A DNA stretch of 64,000 bases, taken from Methanomicrobia archaeon (GTDB taxonomy: Archaea; Halobacteriota; Bog-38; Methanoflorentales; Methanoflorentaceae). The notes under the pieces were generated by a model. That model made no database searches, was not told the DNA's origin, and saw only the letters and a list, made by a program, of their open reading frames with translations. The stretch is from contig JACTTZ010000002.1 of NCBI GenBank assembly GCA_015660915.1, forward strand, positions 1 to 64,000, in the 5' to 3' direction. The position numbers were made by a program, and so were the translations under genes. Shown here piece by piece: positions 32,894 to 41,566 of this stretch. Each line of letters opens with the position of its first letter. Position 1 is the first letter of the stretch.

Positions 32894-33442
32894 ATGGTGA
32901 TTCAAGGGTGCATGACGCAACGGCGTTTGATGGCAATAAGTCCTCTCTTGTGTGTAGTTATCGTCCCAGAGTACCTAGAGAAATGCTATGAAAACACGCT
33001 TGAAACGAGCATCAACGGCGGCACTTTTGGCACACGTGTTGACGATCTTTCACGGCACTTGCGCCAAGTCAGGATGCTCTCGAGCGATTTATTGCTCAAG
33101 CCTGATCCCATTCGTGCACAACGCCATTTGCGGCAATCTTTTTTAACAGCAGCCCATGCAACAAAAATCTTAGTCCATCAGCAGGGCTTACCGGGAGTTG
33201 CTCCAAGAATGCGCGTGCCTAAGCTGTCTATTTGTTACATCTGTCCGCGTAATCGTTTCTCTTTAGTCTCAGACGTAGCAAGTCCATATCACTCCAGTAT
33301 GGCTGTATCAGAGACCATTAGTCCCGCCAAGGCGTCGGAGGTTAAAGTTGATATTCTGGACGTCTCTCACTTCTGCCCTTCCCATTCCGAGCATCAATCT
33401 GAACTACTCGTGCTAGGAGTATGGCGGGGAGCACGCTTGTAA
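32894..33442 (+). CDS. Possible protein of unknown function
   Basis: A 182-codon frame, with a plausible inner start at ATG 32930 (MAISPLLCVVIVPEYLEK). Blocks such as LRQVRMLSSDLLLKPDPIR look protein-like, but the C-terminal part overlaps the convergent membrane gene by 49 bases and no family is recognised. A TATA-like element precedes it near 32800. Confidence 0.35.
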   Translation: MVIQGCMTQRRLMAISPLLCVVIVPEYLEKCYENTLETSINGGTFGTRVDDLSRHLRQVRMLSSDLLLKPDPIRAQRHLRQSFLTAAHATKILVHQQGLPGVAPRMRVPKLSICYICPRNRFSLVSDVASPYHSSMAVSETISPAKASEVKVDILDVSHFCPSHSEHQSELLVLGVWRGARL

Positions 33443-34059
33443 ACTAAGTATCCTGCGTTGCTGATGGCCAAAAACCCGGCAATTGCGGGCTGGATTTCAG
33501 GGAAATTATAGTATGGGGGGTAAACGCCTAAAAACATCGCAGTTGTGGTTACCCCGTATGCCAGCGCAAGGACAAGCGTGAAGCAGAACATCTGCACTTT
33601 TGCAAGATCAATTTGAAGCCACGACGCGATCTCGTCGCCGAAAAACACGTCGGAAAAACGCGCATCGCCGGTTCGACGACGGCTTACGATCAACCCCTCC
33701 ATAACAATGCCATCGAGTGATATTTTTGTTTTCAGTGCGCCAATCAGTTGAACCAAACTCCTGCGAACGTTCGCGCGAGACGGCCCCTCAGGCAAGAGTC
33801 GGGGGAGATGCTTTTCTGTGCTTAGTAATAAAGCGAGTAGGGTGTTGGCGTCATTTTCCTCTAATTTTGAACCTGCGGCTTCTTTTTTGCTATAGGCTGT
33901 GCGCCGCTCTTCAAGCTTTTGCATGAGTGGCTCAAACGTTATGGTTTCGTGCAGCTCTTGTTCGCTGGTGAGATAGAGGGCCTTGATCCCGTCTCGAAGC
34001 TTACTTCCGATCTCGTAAAGTGATTCAATGTAATCCGGCTTTTCTAGAAGGGAGAACAT
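33394..34059 (-). CDS. Membrane protein, third gene of unknown membrane operon
   Basis: A 221-residue protein: a mostly helical soluble N-terminal part with charged helices, then IASWLQIDLAKVQMFCFTLV and a second helix in PEIQPAIAGFLAISNAGYLV and YKRAPRH. The final motif (LLAL/GIS..GYL..K type) is the transmembrane end seen in bacterial two-helix membrane proteins of unknown role. Its start abuts the stop of the 471-residue gene (34060), so they are co-translated. Function is unknown. Confidence 0.7.
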   Translation of the reverse strand: MFSLLEKPDYIESLYEIGSKLRDGIKALYLTSEQELHETITFEPLMQKLEERRTAYSKKEAAGSKLEENDANTLLALLLSTEKHLPRLLPEGPSRANVRRSLVQLIGALKTKISLDGIVMEGLIVSRRRTGDARFSDVFFGDEIASWLQIDLAKVQMFCFTLVLALAYGVTTTAMFLGVYPPYYNFPEIQPAIAGFLAISNAGYLVYKRAPRHTPSTSSSD

Positions 34060-35475
34060 TCAATTGAAGGCGTCGATCCATTCTACTATGCTGTGGGCTC
34101 GCATATATCCTAAGCTGTGCCGCAACTCGTCTTTGCAAGCCTCGACGTTGTATTCTCGGGGAAACCCTGCCAGATCCTGTTGATGGTCTCTTTGGTAACC
34201 CTGCAAGTCGCTGAACGTGAATGGTGTCAAAGCGAACGTGGTGACGAGCTGTGACCACGTGTTGACAAGCGTGGTAAGCGTATCCAACTCAAACTTGAGC
34301 TTCTGAGGTTTCTCTAAGTCACGAAATCTTGACGTGCCTATGACTGTCTCGATTGTTTGTTGTGCGCTGTTTCTGAGCTGATACATAATCTTGAAAAGGC
34401 CGGGACTAGTAGCCGGTGTCCGATCTGGTGCAGGCGGTTCGCACAACAAGAGAGCCTGGTCAAAAGTGCTGTGAATCCGTTGTTTTAGCGCCCTCACGTC
34501 AATACGGCAGTTCACAGTCTGAGGAAATGTTTGAGTGCTCTTTCGGTATTTTTGACAATCAATCGAATCAAGGTCAATGAGCTTTTCCCCATCGTGATAA
34601 TCTAAACCCATCTGTCGGTTAGGCTTCGCGAAGTCATCCTGTCGAGGGACAAACTGACGGTTCATCCACGACGTGAGTGCATCGCACACCTCGTGCGCCC
34701 GGGCCTCTCTTTTAGTCTTTACAAGGAAAGGAGGTACGACGAGGGAGGTTGCAGCGATGCCAGCGAGTGCCAACACGGTCGGCGGGATAGAGATGTTAAG
34801 CGCATTTATGTAGTGTTGCTGCACAAGAGTCGCATTCTCAAGATATTCAACCTGCAAAATGCATCCGCTGATCACTGTACAATTCTGTGTGTAATTGAGC
34901 GGAGCTGCTGAAATGTTCCCCAACGCAAGCGCCAGAAAAGTAGACGCGATTAATATCGTCCAAATGAGAATCTGGAAATAGGATAGGCTGACGCGGTTGC
35001 ATTTATCGATGAGTATCCCCAGCAAGCGATCGTTTCTCACGTAGCCGATGTAAATTGCCAAGAGACTAAGTAGCCCGAGAGTGGTCAACCAACAACCAAG
35101 AAGAGCGCAAAACGAGACTTTAGGTGTCAAACCAAGTATCACAACGAGGGCGAGCAGGTTTAGTATCGTTACCACAAAAGAGCTTTGACTCCAAAATCGA
35201 TCGACATCTCTTCGTTTCGGATTTGCCCACGGAGCGACCCCTAAAAGCCATATAAGGAGGGACATCACAAGGAGCAGAAACCAAGCGACTATGATAGAGT
35301 CCTGTCCTTGGAACAATCCGAGGATGATTAGAATTAGGAACGCGGTGGCCAAAAAACACTGAACTATGCGATAACTGACTGACTTCAACGCAGTTTTTTG
35401 GTCCTTGTGTTGATCTCTTCTCCAAGAAGCAACCAAAAAGAGCAAAGCGAGCAGGCCTACTAGGACAAAGAGCAC
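34060..35475 (-). CDS. Multi-span membrane protein with large soluble C-terminus, unknown function
   Basis: Residues 1-270 contain about seven hydrophobic helices (start MLFVLVGLLALLFLVAS; later IPPTVLALAGIAATSLVVPP, the same kind of final helix as in its neighbour). Residues 275-471 are soluble, with HSTFDQALLLCEPPAPDR, LGYMRAHSIVEWIDAFN and other helical blocks but no known catalytic motif. Stop and start touch the next gene. The upstream 135-residue gene ends 41 bases earlier. I do not recognise the family. Confidence 0.7.
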   Translation of the reverse strand: MLFVLVGLLALLFLVASWRRDQHKDQKTALKSVSYRIVQCFLATAFLILIILGLFQGQDSIIVAWFLLLVMSLLIWLLGVAPWANPKRRDVDRFWSQSSFVVTILNLLALVVILGLTPKVSFCALLGCWLTTLGLLSLLAIYIGYVRNDRLLGILIDKCNRVSLSYFQILIWTILIASTFLALALGNISAAPLNYTQNCTVISGCILQVEYLENATLVQQHYINALNISIPPTVLALAGIAATSLVVPPFLVKTKREARAHEVCDALTSWMNRQFVPRQDDFAKPNRQMGLDYHDGEKLIDLDSIDCQKYRKSTQTFPQTVNCRIDVRALKQRIHSTFDQALLLCEPPAPDRTPATSPGLFKIMYQLRNSAQQTIETVIGTSRFRDLEKPQKLKFELDTLTTLVNTWSQLVTTFALTPFTFSDLQGYQRDHQQDLAGFPREYNVEACKDELRHSLGYMRAHSIVEWIDAFN

Positions 35476-35516
35476 GACGGTGTATATAGGGGCAGGAACC
35501 TCGTAAAGTCGGACGG

Positions 35517-35924
35517 TTACCAGTGGTTCTTCAAGCCCTCTAACGAATCAACGTTGATGAGGTGTCGCACTGCCAGCGTGACAAGCGCGGTAAAGAGGAT
35601 AGGTCCTGCAAGAAAAGCTCCTGCATACCGCAGTTTCGGTCCTGCGAGAGAAGCTCCCGTATCGCGTAGAATACCGATCCACTCATTCGTCGCGAGTTGT
35701 TTCAGCATTGGTCTTTTTGGCTCGTGTGCGTATAAGGCGCGCCAGTATCGGTTCGTTTGTGCGACAACATCTAAGGCGCCCGTCAAATAACAAATAAACA
35801 TTACGTGATGCGCGCAATCCGTATAAAGCTTGCTGTAACAGGACGCTGTTACGGATGCAGACTGCGGGACGTGCCCCCAAAAGTAAAAGTTGTCGTGCTT
35901 GTCTGGCCAAGGTGGCTCTTGCAA
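35517..35924 (-). CDS. Membrane protein, first gene of unknown membrane operon (possible DUF5706/PycTM-like)
   Basis: The only start in frame is TTG 35924, with GAGGTGA ~14 bases upstream. The 135-residue product reads NFYFWGHVPQSASVTASCY near its start and ends with one clear helix (YAGAFLAGPILFTALVTLAV). The spacing of FYFWGH, a long helix, then RYWRAL and a terminal membrane helix recalls the DUF5706 effector domain of Pycsar-type systems, but this is weak pattern resemblance only. No nucleotide cyclase is nearby. Confidence 0.55.
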   Translation of the reverse strand: MQEPPWPDKHDNFYFWGHVPQSASVTASCYSKLYTDCAHHVMFICYLTGALDVVAQTNRYWRALYAHEPKRPMLKQLATNEWIGILRDTGASLAGPKLRYAGAFLAGPILFTALVTLAVRHLINVDSLEGLKNHW

Positions 35925-36091
35925 AGTAACGTATCACCTCTGTAAAAAACTGCAATGCTGCCGCTATTCGAAAAAAAGAAACCGTAAATCAAAGATCGTG
36001 CTATTGAACCGTATTAAGAAAGGAGCAAAGACTTCCTAGAAGAGAACCAAAAAAACTGCAGAAAGAGCGGGCAGGCAGAGAAGCAGCTCTA

Positions 36092-36247
36092 ATGCTGCAT
36101 GCTGCCCTTCCTTTCGCGATTGTGGTTAATTGGGATGAAATTGAGCTGAAATCAAAAAACAAGAACCCAGATAACTACAAATTCGTCAAGGTAGGACTTT
36201 TCTGTGCTATTTGCGCCCGGAAAGCTTTTCGTTCAGTTCGTAGCTAA
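36092..36247 (+). CDS. Possible small protein or relic (51 aa)
   Basis: The frame from ATG 36092 reads MLHAALPFAIVVNWDEIELK then NYKFVKVGLFCAICARKAF. The same frame is open and basic upstream (LRKEQRLPRREPKKLQKERA) without a start codon, so it may be the end of a longer lost gene. No family is recognised. Confidence 0.35.
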   Translation: MLHAALPFAIVVNWDEIELKSKNKNPDNYKFVKVGLFCAICARKAFRSVRS

Positions 36248-36677
36248 AGAAACTGGTCGTTCGGTTAAGCCTCTTAGGTCCACGAAGCTAACCTTATCTA
36301 TAGACATTTGATTGTCGTGTGAATACAGAAGATTTAGCGCTTAAGGTGGCGTTTTCTGGTTTCTCGGAACTTTCGGCAGTTGCGTCACTAGATGAAACGA
36401 CTACAAAAAAGGAAGCGCTCGATCGTGAACCGTTTGATTTGTACGCGTCGAACGTCCAGCAAACGACTGTGCGAGATAATGAGGCAACCGGATCGTCCAA
36501 ACGTTATACTCTCCGTTTGCTCTAACTGAACTTTTTGTCAAGGGCAATCACGACAGTTATGCGTGCCGGTGCGTTCTCCTGTGCCGGTAACCTATGTGCA
36601 CGCACAAGATAGGCCTCAACTCTCACTTTATTGACTTCAGCTTTGCTTGATGAACGATCCGACCAAAGCTGTAGCAA
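36248..36677. other. No supported gene
   Basis: A 68-codon frame at 36319-36525 (LALKVAFSGFSELSAVASLD) has partly protein-like composition but no ribosome-binding site or family; it may be a relic. Nothing else is seen. Confidence 0.35.
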
Positions 36678-37622
36678 CTACACATAGATAGCGACTGGGA
36701 TAATTTGGATTGCAGGCGCCGGAAGCTCTGTTGTGAAGTCAAACTTGAAAAACTCTCCAACGTTACTCGATCCATTTGCCATCTGAGTGGGGCCTTTTTT
36801 GAACTCTTCTATAATACTGCGTTCGACTTGGCCCAAGCTCGAATTGCGTAGAAGGTCAATTTTATTGTCCGATCCAGATCTGAGAACCCTAGTGATCTTG
36901 CCAAGCACAGTAACCTCAGCGCTCATAAGTTCAGTAGAGCCTTGACCGATAAAATTGTCGGGGTTGATAGACATAACTGCCTTAGCGCCTTCAACGTCTA
37001 GCATTTCTGCAATAAGATCTAGTGAACGGTATTGAATCAACTCGGCCATTGCTTGGTCAATGTCCTTAAATGAGACATTTGCACTTTTAGCTTCGCTTCC
37101 CTTACGTTTCCTAGCTCGCGGCAATTCACGTTTCGGGTCTTGCAACTGACTTGCTATGCTCGCGAGCTGTTTAATGACAGTTAGAGCCTCAACGACAGGA
37201 CTGTACTTAAGCGTAGCCCAAAACTCAACAAAACTGCCTCTTTTCGCATTATCTAAATCTTCCAAAGATGTCAGTTCAGTGATCAGGTTGTGTATCTCGA
37301 GAAGATTTCGAAGAGTTGCGAACAATGACACAGGGGTTTGTTGCACGTCTCTCGATTCTTCTGTCTTTGTGCTTTCCTGTCGTCCCTTTCCGCGGCCAAC
37401 TTTAGCTGAAATGCTAGGGCCACCTGGTATTCCTACGCTACCACCAAGTTCACCACCGGAGCCGCGACTATCCATCCCTTCAGCTGTTGTTTTAACCGTT
37501 GATTTGTTGGAAAACCCCCCTGCTAGTTGAGATAACAGGCCAAGTACAGTCTGAACGTCTAAGTAAATAGGTATATAAGTTACAGGTTTCGAGTTTGACC
37601 CGAGATTGTCTTGCGAATTCAT
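36678..37622 (-). CDS. Uncharacterised protein, possibly DUF6414-like
   Basis: ATG 37622 follows GCGGAGGAT, a strong site. The 314-residue protein begins SKPVTYIPIYLDVQTVLGLL SQLAGGFS, and ends with FFKFDFTTELPAPAIQIIPV AIYV. The IPIYLD start and the IPxAIY end are features I associate with DUF6414, but the match is from memory. Between them are a glycine-rich linker (residues 50-80), helical regions and a basic stretch (RELPRARKRKGSE). It is soluble. It lies upstream of the membrane operon on the same strand, ~750 bases away. Confidence 0.6.
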   Translation of the reverse strand: MNSQDNLGSNSKPVTYIPIYLDVQTVLGLLSQLAGGFSNKSTVKTTAEGMDSRGSGGELGGSVGIPGGPSISAKVGRGKGRQESTKTEESRDVQQTPVSLFATLRNLLEIHNLITELTSLEDLDNAKRGSFVEFWATLKYSPVVEALTVIKQLASIASQLQDPKRELPRARKRKGSEAKSANVSFKDIDQAMAELIQYRSLDLIAEMLDVEGAKAVMSINPDNFIGQGSTELMSAEVTVLGKITRVLRSGSDNKIDLLRNSSLGQVERSIIEEFKKGPTQMANGSSNVGEFFKFDFTTELPAPAIQIIPVAIYV

Positions 37623-37703
37623 AGCTATCCTCCGCGTTTGTAGTTTCCTCAGCACTAGAACAATGTCAAGCTCTTTTAAAAATTGCTGTGGTGAATTATG
37701 CAA

Positions 37704-38373
37704 ATTAGCTAATAGATGAAATCTGCAAGTTAAAACCGTTTTCGATCCAGTTCTTTAACTGTGACATTTTCTTTGCTGCAATGTAAACAAGTGGAACTTA
37801 TGAAGCGCATTACGCGTGAGCGTACATTCTTTATTTCATAATTCAGAAGTCTGGGTGATGAGATAATCGCACAACCTAGTATTGCGCAGATCGAGTCTGC
37901 GCTGCTCGGGCTTTATCGACTGATAACACGTTGGGGATGATTAAAAAACGTGACCTTTGGGGTTGTTGCGTTCCGCTAGTTTTGTTTTACTGCGGTACAT
38001 GAACACGCCAAATTGGGTTGAGCAAGCCAGCAAAAAAAATCGTAATCAAGATTTGGTAAGTAGTCAAAAACGTAGTATAATGAGCTCCGCTTTTAAAGTA
38101 GCATAAGCTAGAACCATGTGCAAAGTTGCCTTTCTCTCACTTTTGCTAATTTACACTCAGAATTCAACAGAACTAAATTGGCTATCTCGCTTAGATCAAT
38201 ATAGCTTAAAATTAGTTTATTAATATTAAATTAATTATATTAAATTTATAAATCTTACAAAAGCGACCTTTATACATACGGTTTTTTCCTCATTGTACAA
38301 AAAAGGATATTCGTACTACAAAGAGGCTCAAAATGACAATCTTTAAGATACAAAACCTATCTTTTGTATCATC
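37704..38373. other. AT-rich intergenic region upstream of the recombinase
   Basis: About 670 bases with no supported gene. It contains an inverted copy of AAAGTGAGAG (38134-38143), an extremely AT-rich stretch at 38215-38260 (TTAATATTAAATTAATTATA), a 14-codon leader frame (38333-38377) and a 9-bp inverted repeat (38347-38370). Confidence 0.5.
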
Positions 38374-38377
38374 ATGA
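38333..38377 (+). CDS. Leader peptide overlapping the recombinase start
   Basis: ATG 38333, preceded by AAGAGGCTC, encodes MTIFKIQNLSFVSS and stops at TGA 38375-38377, which overlaps the recombinase ATG (38374-38376). The recombinase itself has no ribosome-binding site, so translation may depend on this leader. A perfect inverted repeat (GATACAAAA-CCTATC-TTTTGTATC, 38347-38370) lies inside it. Confidence 0.45.
   Translation: MTIFKIQNLSFVSS
38347..38370 (+). promoter_or_regulatory. Inverted repeat directly before the recombinase start
   Basis: GATACAAAA and TTTTGTATC form a perfect 9-bp stem with a 6-base spacer, ending three bases before the recombinase ATG. It could be an RNA hairpin controlling translation or a protein binding site. 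Confidence 0.55.
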
Positions 38378-38901
38378 CCAAAATACCCGATTATCTCGAA
38401 ATCGAGCAGGTCGATGAGATATTGCGGGCGGCTGAAACGTCCAACTTACGGGACTATTTGCTCTTACGTTTTATGTGGCGAACTGGCGTACGCGTAAGTG
38501 AGGTCATAAACGTCACGCCGAACGATATTGAGTTCAAGAACCATGTTGTTAACATCAGAAAAGCTAAAGGAGGGCGGCAGAGGAGGGTGCCTCTTGACGA
38601 AGAGACCCTGAAAATGCTCTCCGACTATATCTTAGCATCAAATACCCTAGAGGATCAGCCTGTTTTTCCTGTTAAAAGAGATAGAGTATTCAAGATCGTA
38701 AAAAAATACGGGAATATGTCAGGAGTCAAAATACATCCGCATACTCTACGGCACAGCTTCGCTATACATATGGTTAGGTCGGGAACAGATTTACGGCGTT
38801 TACAGCTCATGTTAGGACATACAAGCCTCAGTACAACCCAAGTCTACCTTCAATTTAACGATGATGACCTACGCGAAGCGTACGAAAAAGTAGCTTTTTA
38901 A
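38374..38901 (+). CDS. Minimal tyrosine recombinase/integrase (XerA-like)
   Basis: A 175-residue protein comprising only the catalytic domain. The catalytic residues are all visible: Arg in RTGVRVSEVINV, Lys in KAKGGRQRRVP, HxxR in HPHTLRHSFAIHM, His in LMLGHTSLSTTQVY, and Tyr as nucleophile in VYLQF. The usual N-terminal SAM-like core-binding domain is absent, so it is little more than half the length of XerC/D or archaeal XerA. It sits in AT-rich DNA with repeated 12-mers that may be its sites. Confidence 0.9.
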   Translation: MTKIPDYLEIEQVDEILRAAETSNLRDYLLLRFMWRTGVRVSEVINVTPNDIEFKNHVVNIRKAKGGRQRRVPLDEETLKMLSDYILASNTLEDQPVFPVKRDRVFKIVKKYGNMSGVKIHPHTLRHSFAIHMVRSGTDLRRLQLMLGHTSLSTTQVYLQFNDDDLREAYEKVAF

Positions 38902-38928
38902 ATGTCGTTTCTCTCCGTGATTTTTATA

Positions 38929-38940
38929 AAAGTGAGAGTT
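38929..38940 (+). repeat. AAAGTGAGAGTT repeat, copy 1
   Basis: Twelve-base word AAAGTGAGAGTT just after the recombinase gene. Exact copies recur at 39551-39562 and 39943-39954, and a ten-base inverted match (AAAGTGAGAG) is at 38134-38143. Confidence 0.6.
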
Positions 38941-39635
38941 GATGCGCTAAAAACTATAGATTTAAGAAAACCCCTTGAACTAATCATCCACTTCATTTTT
39001 TTGATATCATCAAATCATATCTGTTTCATTTCGATATCAGATCAATTATGTGACTTAGCGCCGCGCTCTAACTTGCGAAATTTACAGCTGTTATCTTAAT
39101 AGAAATACATGAAATTATAACTTAAACTCTTAGACATATATGAAAACTGCAGCGAAGCCCAAAACTCTAAATCCCACAAAACTCTTCGGACGTCTTTGCC
39201 AAAAAGCCTCTGAAAGTTATAATTTAGGCAAAAAAAGACCTATACGGCTTAATTCAATTAATCAGAAGTTTTCATCGAAGTTAACTAGACACTATTTCTT
39301 AAATATTATAATAGTGAGTTTTTAACTTACTTTTTAATTAGTTTAATAATATAAATAATAAACAACATAACAAAATAAATAATACTGATCAATATTATTA
39401 TAATTAATAGTTTTTAAATGATATTTAATATCTTTTATATCTTAATTACATCGTCAAAGAAGGCTGCTTGTAAATTGAATAGCAGCAAGTTAGCACAAAC
39501 AATAGCTACGAACTAAAGAAATAAATTGGATTTTTAAGTAAAAAGAAACGAAAGTGAGAGTTAGCCTCTTTCAAAAAGCTGAGATTAGCGTTGCCTAAGG
39601 CGCCAATGTGTAAAAAGACTAGATTTTCGACTCGT
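38941..39635. other. Very AT-rich region without supported genes
   Basis: About 700 bases. From roughly 39290 to 39480 the sequence is almost only A and T (AATAATATAAATAATAAACA). Frames here are low-complexity. This could be an origin-like or unwinding region or simply degraded element DNA; no initiator gene (orc1/cdc6 or rep) is adjacent. Confidence 0.5.
39551..39562 (+). repeat. AAAGTGAGAGTT repeat, copy 2
   Basis: Exact copy of the 12-mer found at 38929 and 39943, here in the context ACGAAAGTGAGAGTTAGCC. Confidence 0.6.
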
Positions 39636-39860
39636 TTAAGAACGCGGTTTGTCAAATATGCTCAAAATGACTTCAAGCTCTTCTTGACTAACACCTTTTT
39701 TTGGCTGAAATCTTACACCGTGATCCCCTGTGAAACTTTTTCTATGATCATATCTTCCAATAAGGATAGCCTGAGGTATTCTCGACGGAAACGCTTCACA
39801 CCGCTGGGCTTTTCGATAATATTTGCAAACCAAACACATTGAAACTGGATAAACTGGCAA
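39636..39860 (-). CDS. Small cysteine-containing protein (CxxC...C.AFP type)
   Basis: TTG 39860 follows AAGGAGCCC; ATG 39839 is an alternative. The product reads CLVCKYYRKAQRCEAFPSRI then PQAILIGRYDHRKSFTGDHG and VRFQPK. This CxxC-C-AFP-GIP-H-GD-G-F pattern matches a widespread family of ~60-residue uncharacterised proteins common in phages and elements (from memory); the Cys and His residues suggest metal binding. It lies in the recombinase region. Confidence 0.65.
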   Translation of the reverse strand: MPVYPVSMCLVCKYYRKAQRCEAFPSRIPQAILIGRYDHRKSFTGDHGVRFQPKKGVSQEELEVILSIFDKPRS

Positions 39861-40174
39861 AACCGGGCTCCTTCATCGATTTTTTTTCGCAACTTCTGCT
39901 TTAAACGTCTCGACAACCAAAACACTATGATTAGCATACTAGAAAGTGAGAGTTGCTGGGCGCGACACTTCGGCTTGTTCGAGGTTTGCGCCAACGACGG
40001 CAGCACTGTGACAGCCCCCAATCAGTGCCGCTTCTATCCGAGACAGCCCTATTAAGAACGTTTTTGCCACATAGTCTAAACCTGTTTATTCTATGCAAGT
40101 GAAACGCCATATTCTTTTTCGTGGTCCGACAATTGTAAGAAAATACAAGTCGCTCGCGAGGCCGACAGAACAAG
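39861..40174. other. No gene seen
   Basis: About 310 bases between the small cysteine protein and the methyltransferase, containing the third AAAGTGAGAGTT copy. No supported frame. Confidence 0.4.
39943..39954 (+). repeat. AAAGTGAGAGTT repeat, copy 3
   Basis: Third exact copy of the 12-mer, in the context CTAGAAAGTGAGAGTTGCTG. Confidence 0.6.
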
Positions 40175-40732
40175 CTAAGGAATCAAATCCGCCGAAATCA
40201 CATAGTGATACGGTCCTGAATCCTCTACTGAAACCACGTTGTATCCCGCTCTTTCGATGAGAGACGCGGCTTCCGCTTCACTAAACCTTATTTCAACCGG
40301 CGGACCGAAAGGCGTTTTTTCTTTTTTCCAGTCTAGATTGATCAGTCTGCCGTCCGTCTTGAGGGCTCTCTTGGCGTTCTGCAATACCTTGAGCGGGTCT
40401 TTGAAATCGTGGAGCGCTATTCCTATAAACACTATGTCAGCGCACTGCTTGCATAAAGAAACGTCTTCAGCTGCCGCAAGCTTGACGTGGAGATTGCTCA
40501 GACCTGCTCGCGCGGATTGTGCACGTAGTTCTTCCAGAGCTTCGCTGTCGATGTCAACGCCGCATACTGCGCCTTTGGAACCAATCATCTTGGCTGCTGG
40601 AATGGCAAAAAAACCAAATCCGCAGGCCAAATCTATGAGGGCGTCGCCGGCCTTGACCCCTGCTTCCATCAAGATTTTTTCAGGGTTCTGCCATTCCCGC
40701 CGCTGTGCCTCGTTGCGATATGTATGGTGCAT
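40175..40732 (-). CDS. Class I SAM-dependent methyltransferase
   Basis: A 185-residue methyltransferase starting MHHTYRNEAQRREWQNPEKI. SAM motif I is ALIDLACGFGFFAIPAAKMI, the acidic motif GVDIDSEALEELRAQ, motif IV DIVFIGIALHDFKDPLKVL. It is of the UbiE/COQ5-like type common in methanogens, with unknown substrate. The upstream frame extension to 40762 lacks support. Confidence 0.85.
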   Translation of the reverse strand: MHHTYRNEAQRREWQNPEKILMEAGVKAGDALIDLACGFGFFAIPAAKMIGSKGAVCGVDIDSEALEELRAQSARAGLSNLHVKLAAAEDVSLCKQCADIVFIGIALHDFKDPLKVLQNAKRALKTDGRLINLDWKKEKTPFGPPVEIRFSEAEAASLIERAGYNVVSVEDSGPYHYVISADLIP

Positions 40733-40848
40733 GGAGCCCTCAGCGCGATTCTTCAAGGTCACGCAAGCTATTTAAGTGGCTCTATAGCGGAAGCAAGATT
40801 CTTTCCGGGGAGCTGAAAAGCTGGCGAGTGAGACGCTCAGGCACGCGG

Positions 40849-41406
40849 TCACAGCTTTTCTGCCATCGCGTTGGTTTCGCCGAAACGCAAGAGCTGCACA
40901 AGCAGAAACCCTATTACGGTCAGTAGGAGAGCATAGAACACCAGATCGCTCCACAGATATCCTCCGACGTTTTGAATAGGAGTATATTTACGCGCGTCAA
41001 CAACGAGATGACTCGCCCAGATAGCACAAGCCGCGTAACCTGCGACAAGTGCTGTCTTGGGCCGGCGCACAAAAGGCACGAACGCCGCAATGAAGACGAG
41101 CGGCAAAATAACTAAAGAATGTGAAATATTGATGCCGATCGCTCGTGCCACGTCGGGTAAGAAGGCTATGAACGGTACCAAGATTAGGTAACGATAGTTG
41201 ATAATCGTCAGCACGATGCTTATAGGCAGCGCTGCGTGGACGAGAATTTCGTAACGCTCTCTCGCTGGCCCTTCAAACCAGATCATAAAGATCAGCAACT
41301 CGAGAACAATAGCTATGACAAGCTTAAGCAGATCTGCTTCAAGAGCGCGTTTTTTGTATTGCTCCCTTCGATCGGTTGAATAGTAGGTGCTCTCGCGCGT
41401 TTCCAT
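40849..41406 (-). CDS. Multi-span membrane protein, unknown function
   Basis: A 185-residue protein with about six hydrophobic helices (LLKLVIAIVLELLIFMIWF; ISIVLTIINYRYLILVPFIA; LVILPLVFIAAFVPF; near the end DLVFYALLLTVIGFLLVQLL) and a charged N-terminus (YYSTDRREQYKKRALEADLL). DARKYTPIQ lies in a loop. No family is recognised. Confidence 0.7.
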   Translation of the reverse strand: METRESTYYSTDRREQYKKRALEADLLKLVIAIVLELLIFMIWFEGPARERYEILVHAALPISIVLTIINYRYLILVPFIAFLPDVARAIGINISHSLVILPLVFIAAFVPFVRRPKTALVAGYAACAIWASHLVVDARKYTPIQNVGGYLWSDLVFYALLLTVIGFLLVQLLRFGETNAMAEKL

Positions 41407-41566
41407 GTTGAGGCTTTTCCCAAACAGACTTCGGCCTAAATATAGTCATGCCGTGAGCTGACCATGTCGCTTCACAAGATTGTTCCGGCCAAAGAGTTTG
41501 CGCGCTTAAAAACGAAGAACCCAAGCTTCGGAAGTGCAACGGCTGCAGTCTCTGAAATAATTCGCG

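Noticed and set aside
39140-39325. 61-codon frame in the AT-rich region
   Set aside because: Lysine/asparagine/isoleucine-rich composition follows from AT content; no start signal.
39290-39480. Replication origin
   Set aside because: AT-richness alone is not enough; no orc1/cdc6 gene and no ORB-like repeats were found beside it.
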